Source of the DNA: Actinoplanes philippinensis
GTDB taxonomy: Bacteria > Actinomycetota > Actinomycetes > Mycobacteriales > Micromonosporaceae
DNA: 64,000 bases
Direction: 5' to 3'
Assembly: GCF_900113015.1 (NCBI RefSeq)
Contig: NZ_FONV01000002.1
Location: forward strand, 620,001-684,000
Below the pieces are notes generated by a model. It saw only the letters and a list, made by a program, of their open reading frames with translations. It had not been told where the DNA came from and made no database searches. This document shows, piece by piece, positions 8,551 to 14,977 of the stretch; the stretch's first letter is position 1, and every line of letters begins with the position of its first letter. A program made the position numbers and the translations under genes.

Positions 8551-9237
8551 CTGCGTGACCGGCCCGGCGACCGGCCCACCGCTGAGCAGGCCGCGGGCCG
8601 CGTCGGCGAGGATGCTGGTCGGGTTGACGTCGGCGAACGAGCGCAGCCAGCCCGGCATGGTGTCCGGGTCGACGAACGCGCCGCTGGCGAACGTGATCGG
8701 GAAGAGCAGCACGAACCCGAAGATCTGCACCTTCTCCGGTTCGCTGACCAGCATCGCCACCAGCACCGACATCCAGGACACGGCGAACGCGAAGCCGAGC
8801 AGCAGCGCGAAGGTGGCGAGCACCTCGGCCGGGCCGGTCTCGATCCGGAAGCCGAGGACGATGCCGAGGACGAGCAGCAGCGCGATCGCCCAGGCCTGCT
8901 TGATCACGTCGGCGACGATCCGGCCGGCCAGCGGGGAGAACCTGGCGATCGGCAGCGACCGGAGCCGGTCGAAGACGCCCTTGCTGATGTCGGTGTTCAG
9001 GCCGACCCCGGTGTTGAGGGTGGCGAAGAGCAGGTTCTGCACGATGATGCCGGGCAGCGCGTAGGTCAGGTACTCCCCCGGCGAGTCCGCGATGGCGCCG
9101 CCGAACACGTACGTGAACAGCAGCAGGAACATGATCGGCTGGACGCTGAAGTCGAACAGCTCGAACGGGTTGTGCTTGATCTGCACCAGGGTCCGCCAGG
9201 CAAGCGTGGCGGTGTTGCGCAGCGCCATGGTGGTCAT
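8476..9237 (-). CDS. ABC-2 type exporter permease, DrrB family
   Basis: 253 aa with six predicted membrane helices (for example FSVQPIMFLLLFTYVF, GIIVQNLLFATL, ALLLVLGIVLG, FVLLFPITFASGAFV, AAGFLVIFAPL). The ABC-2 signature region between helices 5 and 6 contains FVDPDTMPGWLRSFADVNPTS, close to DrrB of daunorubicin resistance. It overlaps the ATPase gene by four bases (ATGA), so the two are translationally coupled. The pair should export a hydrophobic compound or lipid. Its 3' end overlaps the AfsR-like gene by 75 bases. Confidence 0.9.
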   Translation of the reverse strand: MTTMALRNTATLAWRTLVQIKHNPFELFDFSVQPIMFLLLFTYVFGGAIADSPGEYLTYALPGIIVQNLLFATLNTGVGLNTDISKGVFDRLRSLPIARFSPLAGRIVADVIKQAWAIALLLVLGIVLGFRIETGPAEVLATFALLLGFAFAVSWMSVLVAMLVSEPEKVQIFGFVLLFPITFASGAFVDPDTMPGWLRSFADVNPTSILADAARGLLSGGPVAGPVTQSLLWAAGFLVIFAPLSVRAFRRRI

Positions 9238-10169
9238 GCGCGGCCTCCGGTCAGGGTGAGGAAGACCTCGTCGAGGCTGGGGCTGCGCAGGGCCAGCTCG
9301 GCCACCGACAGCCCGTGCTCGTCCAGGTCGCGAACGAGTTTGGCGAGTGCGCCGGGGTCGCTGACCGGGGCGGTGACGACCTCACCGGCCACGTCGACCG
9401 GCCCGGTGGCGACCCGGGCGACCGCCTCACGGACCCGGTCGAGCTCGTCGCCGAAGGCCGGGCGGACGGTAACGGTCTGCGCCCCGGTACGGGCTTTGAG
9501 CTGGGCCGGGGTGCCGGTGGCGATGACCCGGCCGTGGTCGATCACCACGATCTCGCCGGCGAGCTGGTCGGCCTCGTCCAGGTACTGCGTGGTCAGCAGC
9601 ACCGTGGTGCCGTCGGCGACCAGGCGCCGGACGATGTCCCACACCTCGTTGCGGCTGCGCGGGTCGAGGCCGGTGGTCGGCTCGTCCAGGTAGAGCAGCC
9701 GAGGGTCGCCGACCAGGCTGGCGGCCAGGTCGAGGCGGCGGCGCATGCCACCGGAGTACTTCCCGGCGGCCCGGTTCGCGGCGTCCGTGAGGTCGAAGCG
9801 TTCCAGCAGCTCAGCGGCGCGGGCACGGGCGGCCCGGCGGGACAGGCCGAGCAGCCGGCCGATCATGAGGAGGTTCTCGGTGCCGTTCAGGGTCTCGTCG
9901 ACCGAGGCGTACTGGCCGGTCAGCCCGATCAGCTCGCGGACCTGGTGCGGCTGCCTGACGACGTCGAAGCCGCCCACTTCGGCATGCCCGGCGTCCGGGC
10001 GGATCAGGGTGGCCAGCACCCGGACGGCGGTGGTCTTCCCGGCCCCGTTCGGCCCCAGCAGACCGAGAACCGTGCCCGGGCGCACGGCCAGGTCGACGCC
10101 GTCCAGGGCGGTGGTGTCGCCGAAGCGTTTCACCAGCCCTTCGGCGTGGATCGCATAGGTGGTGTCCAT
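9234..10169 (-). CDS. ABC transporter ATPase, DrrA family
   Basis: 311 aa from ATG 10169 (MDTTYAIHAEGLVKRFG). An in-frame ATG at 10199 also exists but lies inside a strong inverted repeat that probably terminates the upstream gene, so the shorter form is preferred. Motifs: Walker A GPNGAGKTT (~40), Q-loop GLTGQYASVDE, ABC signature YSGGMRRR, Walker B LLYLDEPTTGLD, H-loop LLTTQYLDEA (His replaced by Gln, as in the DrrA group). The C-terminal extension ending LRSPSLDEVFLTLTG is the DrrA regulatory domain. Energises the DrrB-like permease encoded immediately downstream. Confidence 0.92.
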   Translation of the reverse strand: MDTTYAIHAEGLVKRFGDTTALDGVDLAVRPGTVLGLLGPNGAGKTTAVRVLATLIRPDAGHAEVGGFDVVRQPHQVRELIGLTGQYASVDETLNGTENLLMIGRLLGLSRRAARARAAELLERFDLTDAANRAAGKYSGGMRRRLDLAASLVGDPRLLYLDEPTTGLDPRSRNEVWDIVRRLVADGTTVLLTTQYLDEADQLAGEIVVIDHGRVIATGTPAQLKARTGAQTVTVRPAFGDELDRVREAVARVATGPVDVAGEVVTAPVSDPGALAKLVRDLDEHGLSVAELALRSPSLDEVFLTLTGGRA

Positions 10170-10192
10170 GCCGGACACGATCGCCGGAGGTG

Positions 10193-10230
10193 CTGACATG
10201 GCGCTGATGCGGCGATCGGCGCCATGTCAG
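10193..10230 (-). terminator. inverted repeat after the phytase-like gene
   Basis: Perfect 12-bp arms CTGACATGGCGC / GCGCCATGTCAG with a 14-base loop, starting 7 bases past the stop of the gene ending at 10237. It overlaps the more upstream of two possible DrrA starts. It may be a terminator for the phytase-like gene, or an operator for the drr operon; its perfect symmetry allows either. Confidence 0.55.
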
Positions 10231-10236
10231 GTCACG

Positions 10237-12345
10237 TCAGAGCAGCCGGCCCAGGTCGAGGAAGACCGTCTCGCCGGTGCTGTCGTCGAGCCCGTCGTTG
10301 TCGGTGACCGCGTAGGTGCGGCCGTTCCCGGCGACGGCGAGGCCCTCGACCTTGTCCTGCACCCAGCCGCCGTCCGCCTTCAGCAGCGGCAGCAGGTCCT
10401 TGACCAGCCTCTTCGTCACGGTCGGGGTGCCGGTCCAGGTCGCGGGCACGTCGAACGTGTAGATGCGCTTGATCGCGGCGAGGGTGCCGCGCTGGTTGTC
10501 GCGCTCGATCACGGCGAACGTGTTCGCGTCGACGGCGACCAGCTCGGACAGGCCGACCCAGCCGGTGGGCGCGACCTCGAGCGGGTAGAGCAGCCAGGAC
10601 CAGGTCTTGGTGGCCGTGTCGTAGCGGCCGATGCGGGCGACGTTCGCCGGGTCGCCCTTGATCGGGCGCTGGACGGCCACCCACACGGTGGTGCCCACCT
10701 CGGCGATGCCCTCCAGGCCGTTGCTGGTGACAGCGGCCGCCACGTCGGCGGGCAGGGGGATCTCCTCCTGCACGCGGGCACGCGCGTCCAGGCGTACCAG
10801 AGTATTGGTGCCCTCGACGGCCAGCCAGTAACCGCCTGCCTTGCGCACGACGAGTCCCTCGACGTCGTAGCCCACCGGCTCTCCGCCCTTGGTGACGGTC
10901 AGCTCGCTGTCGATGATCCCTCCGCTGCCGAGGCCGAGGATCCGGGTCGGCGAGTAGACGGCATCGGTGACGGTGGCGAGCCGGTCCCGGCGGCCGGGAA
11001 CCGCCGAGAGAGCGGAGAGCGCACCCCACGGGATGTCGTGCTTCGCAACGAGCTGCCCGGTGCGCGGCGTGCCGAAGCCGTAGACCTGGACGGTGCCGCG
11101 GATGCCGATCGAGGGGTCCTCCTCCTCGGAGGAGACGACCACCAGGTTGCGCGACGGGACCGCGACGACGCCCTCGGGGCCGTTCGTGGTCGGCAGGAGC
11201 TGCCGGAACCTCGGTTTCACCGGGTTCGACACGTCGTAGACGGCGGTGAAGTTGCCGCGCTCGGAGTTGACGAAGACGTAGGGGGTTCCGCCGAGCCGGG
11301 CGAACGCCACGTTCTCCGCCTCGATGCCCTTGGCGTCGGAGCGCTTGTCCGGGTACTGGCCGTGGGCGACGGCGATGTGCTCCAGGCTGTTGCCGGCGTC
11401 CCAGACGACCTTGCCGGTCTTCTTGCTGAAGATCGACCAGCCGCGGGAGCCGCCCTCGTAGTCGCCCTCGTTGGCGGTGGCGAACAGGTCGTCGGTGATC
11501 CACGCGACGCCGTCCGGCTCACGCTTGGCGGTGATCGTCCCGGTCAGCTCGATCTTGTCGTCGTCAAGGGTGTCGACGTCGCCGACCGTGACCGAACCGG
11601 CGTCGATGCTCCTGACGATCCGGCCGGTCCGCAGGTCGACCACGACGAGGTGGTTGTTCTCCTGCAGGGAGACGACGGCCTCGTCGCGGGAGTTGACGCT
11701 GACGTACTCCGGCTCCGGATCGGTCGGGGCGATCTTCGTCAAACCGGTCAGGTCGACGCGCGAGACCTTCCACGTACGGGTGTCGATCACGGCGAGCCAG
11801 CCGGCCGGGGCCTGCGGTATCGCGCCGTCGTCGACGTCCTCGTCACGCTCGTTCTCGATGGCGACGGCGATGTAGCGGCCGCTCGGGGCGACGGCCACCG
11901 AGTCCGGCTGACCGCCGAGGTCGATCTCCCGCTGCACGGCGCGGGACTTCGCGTCGATCACGACGAGCTTGCCGGACGGTTCGGTGAAGCTGGTCCGGGT
12001 GTTCACGCCGGCGAGCAGCAGGCGGCCCAGGTGGGCGACCGAGGTGGGCTCGCCGCCGACGGCGAGGGTGCCGGCCGGCTTCGGCGCGGACGGGTCGGTG
12101 ATGTCGACGAAGCCCAGGCGCTTGCCGGGGCTGTCGGTGTAGACCACCGTGCGGCCGTCCTCGGTGACGGTCGAGATCTCGGCCGCCGCGGTGTCGTCGA
12201 TCGACGAGTTCAGGTAGGCCGGGAACGTGGCGAGCCGGCGGAATTCTTCGGAGCGGCCGTGCGCGGCCGCCGCGGTGGGCACGGCGCCCACCGCGGCCAC
12301 GGCCACGACGGAGACAACCGCCGAGGTGGTACGGCGTAGAGGCAT
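10237..12345 (-). CDS. secreted esterase-like phytase family protein
   Basis: 702 aa; signal peptide 1 to ~28 (MPLRRTTSAVVSVVAVAAVG ... AAAHG). The rest is a WD40-like beta-propeller: repeated segments such as GGEPTSVAHLG, LGGQPDSVAVAPSGRYIAVAIENER and GDVDTLDDDKIELTG, with a C-terminal phytase-like part (VGYDVEGLVVR, SNGLEGIAEVG, KVEGLAVAGNGRTYAVTDNDG). The related PF13449 proteins are annotated as esterase-like phytases; activity is not established. Only nine bases separate its start from the stop of the GT87 gene upstream, so both are probably one transcript. It is exported and may bind or hydrolyse phosphate esters outside the cell. Confidence 0.75.
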   Translation of the reverse strand: MPLRRTTSAVVSVVAVAAVGAVPTAAAAHGRSEEFRRLATFPAYLNSSIDDTAAAEISTVTEDGRTVVYTDSPGKRLGFVDITDPSAPKPAGTLAVGGEPTSVAHLGRLLLAGVNTRTSFTEPSGKLVVIDAKSRAVQREIDLGGQPDSVAVAPSGRYIAVAIENERDEDVDDGAIPQAPAGWLAVIDTRTWKVSRVDLTGLTKIAPTDPEPEYVSVNSRDEAVVSLQENNHLVVVDLRTGRIVRSIDAGSVTVGDVDTLDDDKIELTGTITAKREPDGVAWITDDLFATANEGDYEGGSRGWSIFSKKTGKVVWDAGNSLEHIAVAHGQYPDKRSDAKGIEAENVAFARLGGTPYVFVNSERGNFTAVYDVSNPVKPRFRQLLPTTNGPEGVVAVPSRNLVVVSSEEEDPSIGIRGTVQVYGFGTPRTGQLVAKHDIPWGALSALSAVPGRRDRLATVTDAVYSPTRILGLGSGGIIDSELTVTKGGEPVGYDVEGLVVRKAGGYWLAVEGTNTLVRLDARARVQEEIPLPADVAAAVTSNGLEGIAEVGTTVWVAVQRPIKGDPANVARIGRYDTATKTWSWLLYPLEVAPTGWVGLSELVAVDANTFAVIERDNQRGTLAAIKRIYTFDVPATWTGTPTVTKRLVKDLLPLLKADGGWVQDKVEGLAVAGNGRTYAVTDNDGLDDSTGETVFLDLGRLL

Positions 12346-12354
12346 GCGCTCTGC

Positions 12355-13506
12355 CTACGCGATGATCTTGACCTTCGCATGGACTTCAGACGAACGAGTG
12401 ATGCCCACAGGTGTCCAGAGCAGCAGAGCCAGCCCGAACCAGACATAAACGTTGGCGCCCAGCAGCTCCATCGGCGGGATCGGCGGTTTCTCCCAGAGCC
12501 ACGTGATGTGCGAGGTCATCAGCAGGTACGCCGCCGCGCCGAGGGCGAACCGCACCCGGTCGGAGTCGAAGAGGAACAGGCACCGCACCAGCGCCGGGAT
12601 CACCCACACCCAGTGGTGGATCCAGGTGACCGGGCTGAGCAGGCAGCCCACGATGCCGGTCAGCGCCAGCCCGCCGACCACGTCGTGCGGGGCCCGCGCC
12701 ACCCGCCACACCCACACCGCCAGGGTCACCAGCACGCAGGCCAGCCACACCTTCGACTCGATCGTCTCGATCTGCAGCCGGGCCAGGAAGCCCCGCTCGG
12801 ACTGGTTGGACACGATCCGGAGCACACCGACCCGGTTGGTGTCCCACAGCGCCGACGTCCAGAACTCGCGGGACTCGTCCGGGAAGATCGCCCCGGCCAG
12901 CAGGGTGACGCCGGTGGCCGTGCCGACCGCGGTGCCCAGGGCCCGCCAGCGCCGGGTGACCAGCAGGTAGAGGATGAAGACGCCGGGCGTGAGCTTGATC
13001 GCGGTGGCCAGGCCGATGCCGACACCCGCCCATTTCCGGCCCTTGTCCAGGCCGAGGATCATGTCGCCGGCGACCAAGGCCAGCAGCAGCGTGTTGACCT
13101 GGCCGAAACTGATCGTCTCGCGGACCGGCTCGAACGCCAGGGCCAGGCAGAAGCCGATCGCGACGGCGAACGTGACCGGCCAGCCGCGGCGCTCGATCTC
13201 CGGGCCGGCGAGCCACCACACGAGCAGGCCGGTGGTGATCACCGTCCCGACCGTGGCCAGGATCATCACCATCAACAGCGGCAACACCGCCATCGGCCAC
13301 ATCACCATGCCCGCGAAGGGCGGGTAGGTGAAACCGTACGGCGTGCCGGGACGGAGGAAGTCGTAGACCATGCCGCCGTCGCGGAACCAGTAGACGATCG
13401 CCCCGTGGTAGACCCGGGAGTCGAAGTACGAGTTCCGGTACACCGCGAGAACGACGAGGCCCACCGCGATCGACGCCAGGCCGATGACCATCGCTTTTCG
13501 CTTCAT
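12355..13506 (-). CDS. polyprenyl-phosphomannose-dependent mannosyltransferase, GT87/DUF2029 family
   Basis: 383 aa with about ten hydrophobic helices. The first extracytoplasmic loop contains DSRVYHGAIVYW and a proline-rich YGFTYPPFAGMV, the region where GT-C enzymes carry acidic catalytic residues. Later hallmarks are AIKLTPGVFILYLL and SPVTWIHHWVWVIPAL (conserved SPVSWxHHW of the family). In mycobacteria such enzymes (PimE, Rv2181-like) add mannose to phosphatidylinositol mannosides or lipomannan from polyprenyl-P-mannose. Substrate here is not determined. Probably co-transcribed with the downstream phytase-like gene. Confidence 0.87.
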   Translation of the reverse strand: MKRKAMVIGLASIAVGLVVLAVYRNSYFDSRVYHGAIVYWFRDGGMVYDFLRPGTPYGFTYPPFAGMVMWPMAVLPLLMVMILATVGTVITTGLLVWWLAGPEIERRGWPVTFAVAIGFCLALAFEPVRETISFGQVNTLLLALVAGDMILGLDKGRKWAGVGIGLATAIKLTPGVFILYLLVTRRWRALGTAVGTATGVTLLAGAIFPDESREFWTSALWDTNRVGVLRIVSNQSERGFLARLQIETIESKVWLACVLVTLAVWVWRVARAPHDVVGGLALTGIVGCLLSPVTWIHHWVWVIPALVRCLFLFDSDRVRFALGAAAYLLMTSHITWLWEKPPIPPMELLGANVYVWFGLALLLWTPVGITRSSEVHAKVKIIA

Positions 13507-13559
13507 GCGGCTCTTTCCACGCCGCCGACCCTATCGTGGCGGATCACCCCGCCCCGCGG

Positions 13560-13763
13560 TCACTGCCGGGCGGCCCGCTCCGCACGCTTACGCTCCCGCT
13601 GCTCACGGGTGTATCGCTTGCGATTTTCCAGGTCACGCTTCCACTGCTCGCGGGCGTAGTGGTCGGCCCCGTGGACGGCGCCCTTGGTCTGCGCCGGGCC
13701 GATCATCGAGCGGAAGAACCAGTCGTCGAACGTCCGGTGGAACCAGGCCTTGAACCTCGACAC
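13560..13763 (-). CDS. small basic hypothetical protein
   Basis: 67 aa, starting at GTG 13763 (VSRFKAWFHRTFDDWFF) because GGGAGG lies four bases upstream. The longer frame would need a TTG inside the regulator operator. The C-terminal half is a highly charged helix (REQWKRDLENRKRYTREQRERKRAERAARQ-like, broken here by no proline). No signal peptide or membrane helix. It is divergent from the OhrR-type regulator and its promoter overlaps the operator at 13782-13810, so it is probably controlled by that regulator. Function unknown. Confidence 0.5.
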   Translation of the reverse strand: MSRFKAWFHRTFDDWFFRSMIGPAQTKGAVHGADHYAREQWKRDLENRKRYTREQRERKRAERAARQ

Positions 13764-13781
13764 GACGCCTCCCGAAAAACC

Positions 13782-13810
13782 GTTGGTGGACAAACTATTT
13801 GTACACCAAC
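13782..13810. promoter_or_regulatory. operator of the OhrR/MarR-type regulator
   Basis: Inverted repeat with 13-base arms, GTTGGTGGACAAA / TTTGTACACCAAC, one mismatch, separated by CTA. It lies 20 bases upstream of the MarR gene and 19 bases upstream of the divergent small gene. The TACAAA-N3-TTTGTA-like core resembles OhrR/MarR sites. It should mediate autoregulation and control of the divergent gene. Confidence 0.75.
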
Positions 13811-13830
13811 TGTTGGTAGGCTGACCACCG

Positions 13831-14271
13831 ATGAGTGATCCGGTCGACGACCCCCTGGCGCTGGAGCAGCAGGTCTGCTTCGCCCTCTCGGTGGCAGCCC
13901 GCGGTGTCGTGGCGATCTACCGCCCCCTGCTCGAGCCGATGGGCCTGACTCACCCGCAGTATCTGGTGATGCTCGCCCTGTGGCAGCATGCCCCGCTCTC
14001 CGTGCGCCGCCTCAGCGAGCTGCTGCAACTCGACCCGGGCACGCTCTCGCCGCTGCTCAAGCGCCTGGAGGCGATCGGCTACCTGCGCCGCGAGCGCGAC
14101 CCGGCCGACGAGCGCAGCCTCGCCATCACGCTGACCGAGCGGGGCCGCGCGCTGCGGGCCGACGCCGAGCGGATCCCGCCGGCCGTGGTCGAGCGGCTCG
14201 GCATGCCGATCGAGGAGCTTCGCCGCGTGCACGAGGCGCTCACCCGGGTGATAGCCGCCGCGACCGGGTGA
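13831..14271 (+). CDS. MarR-family regulator of the OhrR (peroxide-sensing) type
   Basis: 146 aa. Winged-helix MarR fold with the OhrR hallmarks: a single N-terminal Cys (Cys16 in LEQQVCFALS), IYRPLLEPMGLTHPQYLVMLALW, recognition helix LDPGTLSPLLKRLE and wing RRERDPADERS. In OhrR the reactive Cys is oxidised by organic hydroperoxides, releasing DNA and inducing an ohr peroxidase. No ohr gene is adjacent here. The start lies only 20 bases from the operator with no clear ribosome site, so the mRNA may be leaderless. Probably represses itself and the small divergent gene through the operator at 13782-13810. Confidence 0.85.
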   Translation: MSDPVDDPLALEQQVCFALSVAARGVVAIYRPLLEPMGLTHPQYLVMLALWQHAPLSVRRLSELLQLDPGTLSPLLKRLEAIGYLRRERDPADERSLAITLTERGRALRADAERIPPAVVERLGMPIEELRRVHEALTRVIAAATG

Positions 14272-14326
14272 CCCGGCGCCGCATCCATCCGTCACCGTCG
14301 TTGAGCACGACGGGAGGACGAGCCGG

Positions 14327-14959
14327 ATGCGGACCTGCGTCGACTGCGGTGAGCGCCACAGCGGTGTGCCCCGCGGGTGCCGGGCGTGCCCGTCCGGCAG
14401 CCGGATCCTGCCCGCTCTGCCGATCGCCGTCCTCGTCGGCTCGCTCGCGCTCGCCGCGGTGGTCGGCGGCCCGCGCCTGATCGGCGCCGAGCGGCCGCGC
14501 GCCGAGCAGCCGGTCCGCCGCGACGCCGCGCCGGCCCTGGAGAACCTCCCGGCGAACCTGGTCACCGTGGATCCACGGGTCACCCACCCGCGCACAGTCG
14601 CCGTGGTGGCCATGCTCGACACCTACTTCCACGGCATCAACCAGCGCGACTACCGGGCCGTCGCCACCGTCCTCGACCCGGCCGGCGACGTGGATCCGGG
14701 CGTGCCCGGCGAGCTGGAGGCGTTCGCCGAGGGCACGTCGACCAGCCTCGACTCGGACATCGTGCTGGTCGGGCTGACCGATGCGGCGTACGGACGGCTC
14801 CGCGCCGAGGTCAGCTTCCGCAGCGAGCAGAAGGCCGGGCACGGGCCACCGGGACGCCCCCGCGAGACGTGCACGCTGTGGCAGGTCACCTACCTGCTCA
14901 CGGTGCACGGCGACGGGTACCGGATGCTGCGGGGCGACGGCCTCGACCAGCCGTGCTGA
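14327..14959 (+). CDS. membrane-anchored protein with N-terminal zinc-ribbon-like motif
   Basis: 210 aa; ATG 14327 with GGGAGGA upstream. Residues 4-21 hold CVDCGERHSG...CRAC, a CxxC-x(n)-CxxC-like metal site before a membrane helix (~28-48, LPALPIAVLVGSLALAAVV). The extracellular part (~80-205) contains VAVVAMLDTYFHGINQRDYRAVATVLDP, which is the start of an NTF2/SnoaL-like cystatin fold as found in many actinomycete surface proteins, and ends CTLWQVTYLLTVHGDGYRML. Role unknown. Its stop is 18 bases from the convergent glnE stop. Confidence 0.6.
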   Translation: MRTCVDCGERHSGVPRGCRACPSGSRILPALPIAVLVGSLALAAVVGGPRLIGAERPRAEQPVRRDAAPALENLPANLVTVDPRVTHPRTVAVVAMLDTYFHGINQRDYRAVATVLDPAGDVDPGVPGELEAFAEGTSTSLDSDIVLVGLTDAAYGRLRAEVSFRSEQKAGHGPPGRPRETCTLWQVTYLLTVHGDGYRMLRGDGLDQPC

Positions 14960-14977
14960 TCGGCTCTCCCCCGCGGG

